64,000 nucleotides of DNA from Gigaspora rosea (Eukaryota > Glomeromycota > Glomeromycetes > Diversisporales > Gigasporaceae): assembly GCA_003550325.1 (NCBI GenBank), contig QKWP01000683.1:123226-187225 (forward strand), in the 5' to 3' direction. The position numbers were made by a program, and so were the translations under genes. Below are positions 1 through 11,286 of the stretch, one piece after another. Position 1 is the stretch's first letter, and each line of letters opens with the position of its first letter. The notes beneath the pieces were generated by a model. It did no database searches, had not been told where the DNA came from, and saw only the letters and a program-made list of their open reading frames with translations.

Positions 1-788
1 CTAAGTGTTTTGTTTATTTTTAGATATTAATTACTGAATAAACAATGTCATGTGATTATGAAACACTGAATGACCAATCTAATTTAATTGAGTCATCAAT
101 CTTTGGTTGTAAATCTATTTTTGACATGATTGTTAAAAAATTGGATTAAATTCAAGTTAAAATATCTCGATAAATTATTATATTAATGTAGAATAAAAAG
201 TGAAATCATAGATATAAACCAGAACTTTAATTTGAATCAAAAATCTCGAAATTGATAAAAATGTGTCAAAGACGGGTTTTCTTAGTTCATTGCCCATATG
301 GGCATGCTATTAGGTCAAGGCATGCCCTTTATGCCAATAGGCATACATATTTAAGTTCACGTGATTACAACCTATTATTAGCCAATCATATAATATAAAT
401 CACAGGATTTGCATTAAAAATATTCATTTTTTTGTTTAAATTTGCTTTGTATATTTTGAGTTCAAAATTTTATTTTATATCATATTTTATGCAATCATAT
501 AATATATAAAATTCATATTTTTTGTCTGGGCAAGGCCCTTGCACCTACTTGGAAGTATAGGATCAGCAATATGAGAGAAGCAGGAAATATAGTAAATAGC
601 GTAATAACAAAATAGGGAGTAGTCCAAAAATCCAGGTTATACAGAAAATGGGGTATGGAAAGCTCTAGTAGGTTTAGGTTACAGATAGTCAAGAATGTCT
701 GAGTCTCTTGTACTTAATATAGTATAATATTGTATCACATAATATATACAAACATATACTTAATAATAAAGTCTTCGAGGTACAACCT
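1..788. other. AT-rich intergenic DNA, no gene seen
   Basis: No supported coding region. Around 285-345 there is a cluster of GGCAT/ATGCC words (for example GCCCATATGGGCATGC) like those in the MITE at 8255-8594, but no matching termini were found. Confidence 0.5.
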
Positions 789-1267
789 NNNNNNNNNNNN
801 NNNNNNNNNNNNNNNNNNNNNNNNNNNNNNNNNNNNNNNNNNNNNNNNNNNNNNNNNNNNNNNNNNNNNNNNNNNNNNNNNNNNNNNNNNNNNNNNNNNN
901 NNNNNNNNNNNNNNNNNNNNNNNNNNNNNNNNNNNNNNNNNNNNNNNNNNNNNNNNNNNNNNNNNNNNNNNNNNNNNNNNNNNNNNNNNNNNNNNNNNNN
1001 NNNNNNNNNNNNNNNNNNNNNNNNNNNNNNNNNNNNNNNNNNNNNNNNNNNNNNNNNNNNNNNNNNNNNNNNNNNNNNNNNNNNNNNNNNNNNNNNNNNN
1101 NNNNNNNNNNNNNNNNNNNNNNNNNNNNNNNNNNNNNNNNNNNNNNNNNNNNNNNNNNNNNNNNNNNNNNNNNNNNNNNNNNNNNNNNNNNNNNNNNNNN
1201 NNNNNNNNNNNNNNNNNNNNNNNNNNNNNNNNNNNNNNNNNNNNNNNNNNNNNNNNNNNNNNNNNNN
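789..1267. other. assembly gap (run of N)
   Basis: 479 consecutive undetermined bases. Any open frame that crosses this interval is meaningless. Confidence 0.99.
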
Positions 1268-2092
1268 CAGGTAAGATCTATAAATAGAATTTTGGCCAAT
1301 CTATAACAAAAATATAGGCCTATTTAAAAAATAATATTCAATATAATGAGAATATAAAAAAATCTTGAGAACATTAATACTCTAAATTTAGTTCACTTGA
1401 GAACATAATTTTAAATCTAAATCATAAATACTGAACACAGGTATAAAAATTTGGCATTATCATGAGCAGGTATAAAAATTTAATATATTGTTCTTGGCAC
1501 TTTATATTTAGCTATACTTATGATAGATCTGATACTTTGTACCTAGTATTTGTACCTGTGCTTGTAATATTCCTGGCGCTTTGTGTTTGTTCCTTTAATA
1601 ATGCTGATACTCAATAATAGTGTCAGATATTTTTTGAGCCTATTGACATCGGCATAGCTAGAATTGGAACTAGATTAGTTGGGTTTAAACCCGATTTCCT
1701 TTGGATTCAGATTAAATCTGAATATAAAACCGAATATACCAATCTGTAATGTTAAAATGGTCTGACAAAAGCATTCGGCCATCAGTAAAATTGCCATAAT
1801 AATAAAATGGTACTTATTTGATAAATCTTTTAAGTAGTCGTCACAAATGTGTACCACATGCCCAAAAATTTTGCATTTTGTATAACCTGAGTCAATCCGA
1901 CTAAATAATTTTGCTCAAAATCAACAAATTTTACTAATAAACATGCTAGTCGATGTACTAAGTAAAATTGCTTATAATATTAGCTGGCATTACTAAGCTA
2001 GTATTAATGCTTCGCGGGTTCGATTCGAGGTCTGAATCTGAATTGACAGGTACACAAAATCCAAAATTTTTTGGACACCACTAACTTATTAG
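1268..2092. other. intergenic DNA, no gene seen
   Basis: AT-rich sequence with scattered degenerate words related to GGCACTTT/GGCATTAT. Near 2014-2028 a weak B-box-like word (GGGTTCGATTCGAGG) suggests an eroded tRNA-derived repeat. No coding region can be supported. Confidence 0.4.
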
Positions 2093-2356
2093 TAGTAATT
2101 TAAGCCGTATGGTTTCAGTCAGCTGGCTAGCAAGCTGACTAAATCATCGGCTAAGCGGCTGGCTAACGGCTAACTATTGGCCTGCATCCGGAATATTTTG
2201 GGATATTTAGCCCGATTTTATGTTTCTTTTTGGAATTTACCAGATTCTTATAATAGTTAGCTTTTAGCCGCATTAGCTAGCTGATCACATTACATCAGCT
2301 GGCTTAACTGGCTAAGCTGGCTTAGCTGCGGCTGCCTTAGCCGGCTTAAATCACTA
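2093..2356. mobile_element. hAT-type MITE 1 (GGCTAA-motif element)
   Basis: 264-bp non-autonomous DNA transposon. Its ends are inverted: it begins TAGTAATTTAAGCCG and ends CGGCTTAAATCACTA, a 14 of 15 match. It is flanked by a near-perfect 8-bp target duplication, CTTATTAG at 2085-2092 and CTTACTAG at 2357-2364. An 8-bp duplication and a TAG-type terminus are hallmarks of hAT elements. The subterminal DNA is packed with GGCTAA, TTAGCC and AGCTGGCT words in both orientations. There is no coding capacity. Confidence 0.85.
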
Positions 2357-2451
2357 CTTACTAGTGTTCATGCACATAAATAATACCGTGAACTGCCGTC
2401 AAGGACACAGAAATTTTTGCCCCAAATCGAAATATCAAAATTTTTTTACGA

Positions 2452-2584
2452 AAGGGTGAAACCCGCGCTGAGGTGATCACGTTATTGATGCAGATTTATC
2501 TTAATTAGGGTTAGGTACTATTTTAGAATAGTTAGATGGAGATCTGTATCAATAACGTAACTATTTTGTCGCGGGTTTCACCCT
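2452..2584. mobile_element. small inverted-repeat element with AGGGTGAAACCC ends
   Basis: About 133 bp. The left end AAGGGTGAAACCCGCG mirrors the right end CGCGGGTTTCACCCTG, and the arms continue imperfectly through a GTTATTGATGCAGAT / ATCTGTATCAATAAC pair. The loop holds a TTAGGGTTAGG word. The termini match those of the larger element at 13681-14240, so the two are probably relatives. No clear target duplication. Confidence 0.7.
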
Positions 2585-3002
2585 GTCATATTTTTTTTAT
2601 TAAAAAATTTTTTTTCATATGAATTTAATCATGTGACATAAAATGATTGGCCTTTGATTGTACTGGCCATGTGGTGGCGATTTCTTTCTCAAAAAATAAC
2701 GTGTAACATCTTTTTAATTCCAGCTTTGATCACATGATTACGGCTAACTCAATGCTAATTCTGCCAAAATAGAAATAAATCGGAATTTTGGCTAAATCAA
2801 TCGAAATTTTGCTTAGAATCAAAATAATAATCCATGACCCGGATTTGTTACATTCCACCAAAAAAATTAATTAATTAGTAAAAAATTGATATATTATTTA
2901 TGTTGGTTTTATGATCTTCGAATTTAACCAATCAAATGTAGAATTATAATACCGGATATCGATTTTAAATCCGAAGATGAAATCATGAAATCACCAATTA
3001 AT

Positions 3003-3208
3003 GTGGCAGATTAAAAATTAAAATGAAACTGGGACCTCTCTTGCTCACCTTTAAAGCTTATTAAACCCACATATACTCGTTTATTAATAACTCTAACACT
3101 AACCCTAATGCTAAAAAAAACCCCAAAAATGTCCCCTAAAAAATTTTAAAATTTTGCTTAAAAAATAGAAAAATTTCATTTTAATCCGATTTCATTTTAA
3201 TCTGTCAC
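3003..3208. mobile_element. MITE of the 7-bp-duplication family, copy 1
   Basis: 206 bp. It starts GTGGCAGATTAAAA and ends TTTTAATCTGTCAC, with nested TTAAAATGAAA / TTTCATTTTAA pairs. It is flanked by a perfect 7-bp duplication, AATTAAT at 2996-3002 and 3209-3215. The interior contains CACTAACCCTAATG and the family box with AAACCCAC, ATACTCG and TTTATTAATAAC, shared with copies at 4347, 11097 and 24896. Non-coding. Confidence 0.85.
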
Positions 3209-3215
3209 AATTAAT

Positions 3216-3984
3216 AAATACAATTTAAAATAAACTCGGTTCCAAACCCTAGGCACGATACGAGAGCGTTCATGTCTATAATAATAATGTCGGGCATTTT
3301 TGTGTCTATTGTTACAGGAGGGTCACCAAATTTCCGGGTCGGTTTAGGTTGGCATTTAGCCAGTGGTTAGCAGATTATATAGCAAAATTATCAGCTGGGC
3401 ATTTTTTATTTAATGAACGGATATAATTTCATTAATGATCAGATCCGATCCAGTCTGAGCATTCCGATCCGGAATTTTGGTCGCCAATATGCGCATTTGC
3501 AGATCTAGTTTGTTCTATTTCTTATACAAATATTATCTAAGCAGCGCGAAGTCAGGTTCACAACTGACTTTGGGACTTGAATCTTAATAAACACTAATAT
3601 TGTCCATTCTTTATTGGATTTACAACTATAATCATAGTAAAAAAATTATAACTGATATATAATAAAAAATACGTAAAATTACTATCGATTAAGTTTCATA
3701 TCCTTTTCAAATTACATACCAGTAAATAGAAACCATTTTACAATACGGACAATCCGAAAAAGCGGTTATTTTCTGAGCATAATAATTATTTTCGATAAGC
3801 CAATCAAATTTCTTAATTTGCTGATACACAAAATTCCGTTCATAACCTGGGTTGGCACGTTTGTCCGTTGGTATCAATGGGTCTCAGGTTCATTGACCAG
3901 ATCCATTGGACCAATGGACCAATGTATTAGATAAATTATATAGTTTTTATAAATAGCTATATACTGTATGTATATTATATATTT
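3216..3984. other. intergenic DNA, no gene seen
   Basis: AT-rich DNA with no open frame of note and no repeat termini recognised. Confidence 0.4.
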
Positions 3985-4143
3985 AAAGGTCCTTGAATAG
4001 GACCTTTTTGACTATCTCCGTTAGCATTAAAAGTTTTTAACAAAGATCCTGTTTAGGGTTTTTCACAATCCAGGTATATAGATTTATAAAAAGACTTTTG
4101 GTGCTATTGGAGATAGTAAAAAAGGTCCTATTCAGAGACCTTT
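3985..4143. repeat. foldback element with AAAGGTC ends
   Basis: Arms of about 55 bp pair across a ~50-bp loop. The left arm begins AAAGGTCCTTGAATAGGACC and carries TTTTGACTATCTCC; the right arm carries GGAGATAGTAAAAAAGGTCC and ends GAGACCTTT. Each arm also contains its own small GGTCC..GGACC palindrome. No target duplication was identified. Confidence 0.7.
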
Positions 4144-4346
4144 CACCATCCGAAACGGACGGACCACGTGATAGACGTTTTTCATTAAAATTAGGATTAG
4201 GGTCACCTTGGGTTAGAGTTAGGGATGTCGTATAAGTAAAATCACTTCCCCGACATTTTTTGTTAATGCTTAAAGGTGGGTTTAGACTACCATTGTTTTG
4301 CTTTGTCGGGCTGATCAAATTCTAACAATTTGTAATAGTATTTAAT

Positions 4347-4557
4347 GTCGCGGATGGATGATGGTGAAATTTGGGGGTTTCAATTTGAACATATAAGCCC
4401 TACAAAAATCCACCTATGCTCTTTTATTAATAACTCTATCATAACTCAACTATAAAAAAAAACTGACAAAAAAGACCCTAAAAAAATTTAAAAAATCGTA
4501 CGTACGTACTGTACATAAAATAGATCCAAATTTCACCATCATCCAATCATTCATGAC
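4347..4557. mobile_element. MITE of the 7-bp-duplication family, copy 2
   Basis: 211 bp. It begins GTCGCGGATGGATGATGG and ends CCATCATCC...TTCATGAC, with GTGAAATTTGG mirrored as CCAAATTTCAC. It is flanked by a perfect 7-bp duplication, ATTTAAT at 4340-4346 and 4558-4564. The interior carries the family box (AAAATCCACCTATGCTC followed by TTTATTAATAAC) and a CGTACGTACGTACTGTAC run. Non-coding. Confidence 0.88.
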
Positions 4558-4968
4558 ATTTAATAAAGTGATCACGCTAAAACCTGTTATTGAATTACTG
4601 AAACTAAGACTTCAATAGAATAATATTAGTGATGTTGACAAAGTTGTTTTAATGACATAGTCTATTATTACCAACTCTGCCCGTAACGTCCTTCGGACAA
4701 TTTAATATATTATCAAGAATGTAACATTTTGAAATTTACACGTTGCTTAAGGAAATCTGAAATCCCCTATTGCATGTAAAATTTTAACAAGTGCATGTAC
4801 TGATGTATCGACATATCAGGATGTGACATTATTGATCAGATAAGATTTTTTTTCATTTAATAGATTAACTCTATATATACGCATGAAATGTTTCTAAAAA
4901 TAGTAAACCTGTTATAAGTTGACAATTAATTAAATCTCCAATAATTTTCTTGAATTATCATTATGGTG

Positions 4969-5472
4969 CAGTGTTGGCCGGTGACCTAAAATGACCTATA
5001 TGACCTTTATGACCTATCATAGGTCATTTGGTCCTAACGAAAGTTGATAGGACTTTATGATAGTAAGAATCATAGTAAAGAAATTTTTATATGACCAATA
5101 TGCCTATGACAAAAAAGTCATATGATATGTGAAAGGTCATATCATCATACGTACTGTTAGTGATGTCTACCAGTTTGGCATGTTCCTACCGGTATCTACC
5201 GGTAGGTGGTAGCTACCGGTAGCTACCACTACCGGTAGATCTACTAGTCACATGATAAATAAAATTTATTTGATAAATTATATTTTTCGATATTTATAAT
5301 TAAAATTAATTATATAATTTAAATTTTATTCCATTATTTTATTGGTATCTACCAGGCATATACCTAACGGTATATACCGTTATCTACCGGTAGATACCAG
5401 TGGTAGATTCCTACCGGTAGCTACCAACTCACATCACTACGTACTGTACTACGTAAGTCATCGCCAACAATG
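4969..5472. mobile_element. possible hAT-type element with ATGACCTAT motifs, split by MITE 2
   Basis: The left end CAGTGTTGGCCGGTGAC is roughly mirrored by GTCATCGCCAACAATG at the right. The body is rich in ATGACCTAT and its complement AGGTCATA. The hAT MITE at 5158-5439 lies inside it. No target duplication could be found for the outer element, so its boundaries are tentative. Confidence 0.4.
5158..5439. mobile_element. hAT-type MITE 2 (ACCGGT-motif element)
   Basis: 282 bp. Termini TAGTGATGT and ACATCACTA are perfect inverted repeats, flanked by a perfect 8-bp duplication CGTACTGT at 5150-5157 and 5440-5447. The subterminal thirds are arrays of the palindrome CTACCGGTAG, with six copies of its ACCGGT core, separated by an AT-rich centre. 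Non-coding. The TAGTG start and 8-bp duplication place it with hAT elements. Confidence 0.92.
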
Positions 5473-6255
5473 TTACTAGAATTCTATTAATAGTTTAAGG
5501 ATTAACGATCCACGAAGTTGTTAACCTAACACTAATCAGGTTAATAAAAAGCAATCCTAAATTTTTGGTGTTAAAAAACTGATTTCATTATCCGATTGGA
5601 TAGTAGTCATGGGATCGCAAAATTTTTTTGCCACTGATTATGCATAGAAGAATCAAAGTTTACTTGCACATGTGAAAATACTGTTCGACACATTAATAAT
5701 ATTGATGTTAATACCCTCAAATATAAATTTTATTTTCCCGTTTATACCACCAGATATCGCACGTCTGTTGTTAAAGACTGAGAACAATAAAGTTTAGACA
5801 CTTTTATAATGTACTGTATAAGGTCTTTAAAGTTAATATAGGCCCACTAAAAAAAAAAGGTCTAGACTAAATAAGATCATCTATAAAACCAGTGAATCTG
5901 GTCTTTTGTTTGTTTTTCGAAAAAAAAAAACAAATCACGATTTAGAACTTTATATATATATATACATATACATGCTAAATGAAGGTAAATCATGAGAGTA
6001 AAATCTCTGAATTGTATGCTAACCACAAAGAATTGAAATTTTAAAATCAAAAGTAAACATTGTACCCGAAGGGTACTGCGACGATGTTGTGCGGGGGATA
6101 GTTGGCTAATCTATTAATCAATACCAAATCCCAAAATAAATTTTTGTGGCCTTTGCTGAAATTATTCAAATCACACACCTATCTCGTTAAGCTATTATTG
6201 CGTTAATGTATCAATTTTAACTATTGTTGCATCCACAAAGTTTAATAAGGAAGGT
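5473..6255. other. intergenic DNA, no gene seen
   Basis: AT-rich with homopolymer runs and a short TA microsatellite near 5952-5966. No supported gene. Confidence 0.4.
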
Positions 6256-7655
6256 CTAAGAATTTATCTTTGTTATAGAATGAAATGGACATCCCATCGA
6301 ACCTGTAAAAGAAAAAATCGCTGCGATACGATCTTTTATTTCTTGCAAAAGCCAATAAATGGTAACTACATCCCATTGGTTTGTTTGATTGTTAATCCAG
6401 TCAAGAGTCCAATCGGTTGCGCGTGAATCGGAAAGGGAATGATGGCATTGTTTTTCACTCTTTGCATACTTAGATGACATAATAAAAAGAAAATGCTAAT
6501 AATATTGTCTTTATATTTTCCAAATAGATTCTCAACCTGCAAGAATAAAAAAATTGCATTTTCTTTATGTTGTAATGTCATCGATTGAAAACTTTGTATT
6601 GCGAAATATGCAAAGGCATCAGGGAAAAAAGAATCATAGGGTATGCCTGCAGGACTTCCATTGTTTATGTTAAACAGACGTTCATTGAGTTAAGGAAATG
6701 ACCGAATGGGTCTCGAAACCCAGATAATTTTATGGTCGACTTTTAAGAAATTGGGAAGAGTTGCAAAGAGAGAAAGAATGCATGTTTACAGATATCAAAT
6801 AATTATTGACTCTACTAGATTTCATTCCCATACATTTACGTACAGACATACAAATGCACGTAGGAATCTTCTATTTTCGAAGGCATACATTCGACATTTT
6901 TTCGATTATGATAATCAGGAAAATTCCTGAAATATCTATGATCGTTATCACTCATCATTAAGTGAAATGCATCATGTATGAAAAAAGACTTAATGCACTA
7001 CTAAGCCACAAACATTAAACCAATTTATGCTTGATAATTATATTCACAATGTGCTCGTTGTTTGCTATTGTAAATACCTTAATAGTAATAACTATCAATC
7101 TTCCTCAGGGTTTTTCATTCAGGGTTATGCGGATAAGGCGTGCATTACTTGTAAGATGAAGAAGTTGAATGACGTTTTGCGATTATGAATTTTATATAAA
7201 TTGGTTCTTTGAGATCATCGCGCGCTTCCATAAACAATATTTTGAAATTAGAGCGTTAGATCTTGTTGCAGTACTTCAAATTGCGTGTGTACTGTACGTA
7301 CCGTACGTACGTACGTTTTTTTTGTTTCCATATTTTTATTATAATAATTCTAGAAGTAGTTAGCTCGTGAGAGTGCATTCAGCCCAATTTACTCAAGAGA
7401 TTCATTCTAACCTATATGTAAAAACCCTTACGACATTTACAAAGTTACACACGTGCATATTTATAAAAGATGCTACTGCACGCAAATGTGTGAAGAACCT
7501 CAGAATTTGATTTTAGTAGTCGACTACTTAAACTGTATTTTGACATTCGGTATTCTAGCATATTCCAAATTTGTTTATTGTAAGGAATTCCTGTTTCAGA
7601 GTGTTGGATTAACACACCTCCGATTATTTGATTCGCTATTATTCTTCAATCAAGA
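6256..7655 (-). other. possible exons of an unrecognised minus-strand gene
   Basis: Three minus-strand segments read like protein: 7451-7655, an open stretch with no stop for 67 codons (contains NKQIWNMLEYRMSKYSL); about 7140-7240 (contains EARDDLKEPIYIKF, followed by a GTAATG that could be a splice donor); and 6256-6480, a 74-codon frame starting MSSKYAKSEKQCHH. A TTTTTTTATTCTTGCAG acceptor-like site lies near 6540. I cannot link these into one model and recognise no domain. Chance open frames are a real alternative in DNA this AT-rich. No other strong coding signal was seen in this interval. Confidence 0.18.
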
Positions 7656-8254
7656 CAAAAGTTGATTACCCCGTCAAAATTCTTGATAGTACATTTTAAT
7701 ATATTATATTCTTCACAATTATTTTGCATAGAACATTCTAGCATAATCTGAAAGGGTGAATCCGGAAACTTATCAAGTGTAATAAAATAAAATACGAGTG
7801 CTTTTGGACTCTCCTCACACAATATAACTATATATATATATTTACATATGAATATAACTTTTAATACATTAAAAAAAAGTTTTATTAAATTTTTGCTTAT
7901 AAATTTTTTAGTAGTAGCTTAGTTTTTAATATTAATAATAAAAATTTAATTATTAGAATAATTACTAAGCAAAAATAATCTATTATACGGTATATTAAAA
8001 ATTAAAGTTATGTATATATACGTATGACCGCGAAATAACGCGAAGGGAGAATTTACACCTGATACAGTTATACGGTAAAGTTAATTTTATAATCTAGCAA
8101 GTTAATCTAACAAAACAATTATATTCCAAAGTTCTAAATGTTAACTTATTAGTATATCTAATAAAATTTAAAATTAATCTGTTTAAAATTTTTATACTAA
8201 TTATCTAGATCCTATATACTTAGTTGTATTTTATAATCTTTTTAATACTATATA
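7656..8254. other. AT-rich intergenic DNA
   Basis: Contains a loose inverted pair around TATATATATATTTACATATG (from 7832) and TTATGTATATATACGTATG (from 8008). No gene and no target duplication identified. Confidence 0.35.
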
Positions 8255-8594
8255 TAGAGGTCTGCAAGGCGGGCTCGTGTCCATGCCTAACAGAAAGTAC
8301 GGCATAAAAATCTGACATAGGCATGGCATGGGCACAAGTACAAAAATTTAACCAAGCATTTTAAAATGCCGGGCACTCTTGGCATCTTAGTGCCTGGCAC
8401 TTTGTGCCTGTGTCTAGAATAAGTAATAGTATATCCTGGGCAGTTGGGTATAACTGATTTATACCCTGCAGTCTTGATATAGTGACCAGGGTATAATACC
8501 TGACATTTTTGTTCCCATAGACAAAGACACGACATGAGGCACTAGTGCCCGGCATGATGCCAATATGTTTGGCATGAGCATTTGCAGAACCCTA
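8255..8594. mobile_element. hAT-type MITE 3 (GGCATG/TGCCTGGCA-motif element)
   Basis: 340 bp. It begins TAGAGGTCTGCAA and ends TTGCAGAACCCTA (11 of 13 inverted matches) and is flanked by a perfect 8-bp duplication ACTATATA at 8247-8254 and 8595-8602. Internal sequence is dominated by GGCATG, TGCCTGGCA and GGGCAC words in both orientations. Two small minus-strand frames inside it are by-products of this repetition, not genes. Confidence 0.9.
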
Positions 8595-8686
8595 ACTATA
8601 TATAACTATTATTTGTAATCCTAATTAAAAATAATCTAATATAAGTTATATTTTAAAATAGAAAACTTATTTTTTTTTTTTTTTTT

Positions 8687-9049
8687 TAATAATTTTAAGA
8701 GTGTTGCTAAAACTTGCCCCCCTGGTGATGTAACCACCCTATAATTTACCAATCAGGTCGCAGGATCTTGTGTAACAAAATAAAGAAATTTTAAGAAAAT
8801 TTAGAAAAAATCAAAAAATTATCAATATCGCAAAATTTTAATATAAAAACTAGCTTTGGGCTATTAAATAAAAGTTTTTGGCATCTAATTTTGTATATAA
8901 ATAATCAATCCATCCTCTAACTTAATATACCTATACCCTTACCCTAACCCTAATCTTTAAAAAATAATTTTTTATACAAAAAACTTCTATAAAAATAAAG
9001 GGTGGTTAAAATTTATAACTTTAACCAGGTGTTAAAATTAGTTAAATTC
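8687..9049. repeat. 363-bp exact direct duplication, copy 1 (ends at N)
   Basis: Identical base for base to 9267-9629. It contains TAACCACCCTATAATTTACC at its left and AAAGGGTGGTTAAAATTTAT at its right as an imperfect inverted pair, and a CTTACCCTAACCCTAATC word. The copy stops exactly at the single N at 9050, which points to a scaffold join or unresolved overlap rather than a biological duplication. Confidence 0.9.
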
Positions 9050-9050
9050 N
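9050..9050. other. single undetermined base
   Basis: One N immediately after duplicated sequence; probably a minimal-length placeholder for a join. Confidence 0.95.
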
Positions 9051-9266
9051 TAAAGGAATTGTGCTTATATGAAGGTTTTTTTTTATACTGTATAATAAAA
9101 CATAATTATAAACTAAAATAATCTAATAATTTTATTATAGTAGTAGTTGCTTGAAATAGTTTACTAAATAAAACTTGTAAAAAAATTATATAAAAACTAT
9201 TATTATTTCAAAAATTATAAAAATTATAAAATTTTAATAAAAAAATATTATAATATTGCTAATATA

Positions 9267-9629
9267 TAATAATTTTAAGAGTGTTGCTAAAACTTGCCCC
9301 CCTGGTGATGTAACCACCCTATAATTTACCAATCAGGTCGCAGGATCTTGTGTAACAAAATAAAGAAATTTTAAGAAAATTTAGAAAAAATCAAAAAATT
9401 ATCAATATCGCAAAATTTTAATATAAAAACTAGCTTTGGGCTATTAAATAAAAGTTTTTGGCATCTAATTTTGTATATAAATAATCAATCCATCCTCTAA
9501 CTTAATATACCTATACCCTTACCCTAACCCTAATCTTTAAAAAATAATTTTTTATACAAAAAACTTCTATAAAAATAAAGGGTGGTTAAAATTTATAACT
9601 TTAACCAGGTGTTAAAATTAGTTAAATTC
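9267..9629. repeat. 363-bp exact direct duplication, copy 2
   Basis: Identical to 8687-9049 over its full length. The intervening 9051-9266 is AT-rich and unique. See copy 1 for internal structure. Confidence 0.9.
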
Positions 9630-10430
9630 TAATTTTAAAACTATTGCTACAAAATAACTATATAGTTACTTAATAATTGTTTAAATTGGCATGTTTAGTG
9701 CATACTTGCTTACACTAAATATAAATCAACATTTCTTTGAATCAACTAATAAAAACCAGAGTATCTAAAAAAAAGCATTTTTTAAAAAACTTTCTTTAAT
9801 AAAAATATTATTTTAAAGTATATAACACGTGATAGTAAATTTTTAGTATCGATACTGGAGTAATCCAAAAAGCTTGCGCAATCATATTGATCATATAAAA
9901 TATCTCAAAAGCTTGATGTAAATTAAAGGTTATTGTGGTTTGCATGATTTCTAATTTTTTTAAAACTACAGTACCCTGATATATCATGATATGAAATTAT
10001 CATATCAGAAAAGTTTTAATAATTTCTTATTTTTTTGATCACAAAATTTGCAAATTGCAATAAATGATATATTAAGTCCTAATCTTAAATTACGTTGAAC
10101 ATTAGCATCTTTTGCATGTGCCTCCGAAAAGCACGCAGAGTTAAAAGATAAAAGGGCATACATTGACAAAAGATAGATAGTGCACGTGTGGGAGGATATT
10201 TAGTTTAACTAGAATATCATATATCTTTATCATTATGGTTTATATGCAATCTATTACAAAAAGTGCATTCGCTCAAAATAATTTGCGAATTAAAGGATGC
10301 TATCTGTATTTTTAATTAGACTTGCATTGGGACGACGATGACCAACAATGTAACATCATTATATACATAAGTCATATGGCAATTTACATTTGGGAACCAA
10401 GAAATAAAAATTATCGAAATTATATTTAAT
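9630..10430. other. intergenic DNA, no gene seen
   Basis: No coding region or repeat with clear termini recognised. Confidence 0.4.
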
Positions 10431-10740
10431 AAGCCTGTACTCAACAGTTACACAAAGTGGTTCAATTTTTTAAATGGCTATAACTTTTATCTAAGAGGTT
10501 TTAAAAAATTTGACCGGTAACTTTATAGAGCTATATCAGGTGTCAAATATCTTATCATTGTAAAGAGTTGATGCGCTTTGAAAATTGAAATTTTATATAC
10601 GTATATAAATTTTCAATTTTCAAAATGCATCAACTCTTTACAGTGATAAGATATGTAGGTTACCGGTCAGGTTTTCTTAGATTAAAAGTTATAGCCATTT
10701 AAAAAAATTGAACCACTGTGTAACTGTTGAGTACAGGCTT
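10431..10740. repeat. long foldback element with AAGCCTGTACTC ends
   Basis: 310-bp near-palindrome. The left arm begins AAGCCTGTACTCAACAGTTA and the right arm ends with its complement; a second pairing block around AAAGAGTTGATGC / GCATCAACTCTTT flanks a short central loop built on ATACGTAT. Total arm length is about 145 bp, with indels. No target duplication was identified. Transcripts would fold into a long hairpin. Confidence 0.85.
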
Positions 10741-11096
10741 CTTGCACCATAATATAATTGGCGCCTAAACCTGATAAATTCCAAAATATGATAACCATTT
10801 ACAAAAAGTATAAATATATTGATATTTGTCTATAATAATATGTAATTATTTAAAATTATTATAAAAATTCTTGAAACATTGGAATGGAATTTACTTCATA
10901 TAGTAAGTAAATTCGGGACTTGACGACTAGTACTATAATGACTTTCATGTAAACAATAATACTTTCAAGGATCTTCATCTGAGATTGTTCTATTATAATT
11001 ATTAGTCTGATGTAGATCGCGTACGTACTGTACGTACACAAATGTTTCTATATATTGTCAATTTAAATTGAAATGTTTGAGATGAAGCTAAGTATT

Positions 11097-11279
11097 GTGG
11101 CAGATTAAAATGAAATTATAATATAAAATCTCGAAAATTAAATTTTTTTGGGGTGCATTTTTTAGGGTTAGGGGTTAGGGTTAGGGTTATTTTAAAGTAA
11201 AGTTATAATAAGCAAGTATTGGTGGGTTTTAGAAGGTTAGCAGGTTAAGTAGATTTCATTTTAAATTATGATCTGCGAC
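11097..11279. mobile_element. MITE of the 7-bp-duplication family, copy 3
   Basis: 183 bp, starting GTGGCAGATTAAAATG and ending ATGATCTGCGAC, flanked by AAGTATT (11090-11096) and AATTATT (11280-11286), six of seven matching. The interior has three to four TTAGGG-like repeats and the inverted form of the family box (ATTGGTGGGTTTTAG). More eroded than the other copies. Confidence 0.72.
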
Positions 11280-11286
11280 AATTATT

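Noticed and set aside
285..345. GGCATGCC-rich stretch as a further hAT-type MITE
   Set aside because: No matching right end or 8-bp duplication; the same holds for 28337-28400 and 54520-54870.
730..1299. Long open frames on both strands across the gap
   Set aside because: They consist almost entirely of undetermined bases.
2000..2030. tRNA-like B box (GGGTTCGATTCGAGG)
   Set aside because: No acceptor stem, anticodon arm or A box at the right distance could be matched.
6706..6930. 74-codon plus-strand frame
   Set aside because: No recognisable motif, isolated, and within the length expected by chance.
8287..8555. Two minus-strand frames with cysteine-rich products
   Set aside because: Both lie inside hAT-type MITE 3 and reflect its repeated GGCATG words.
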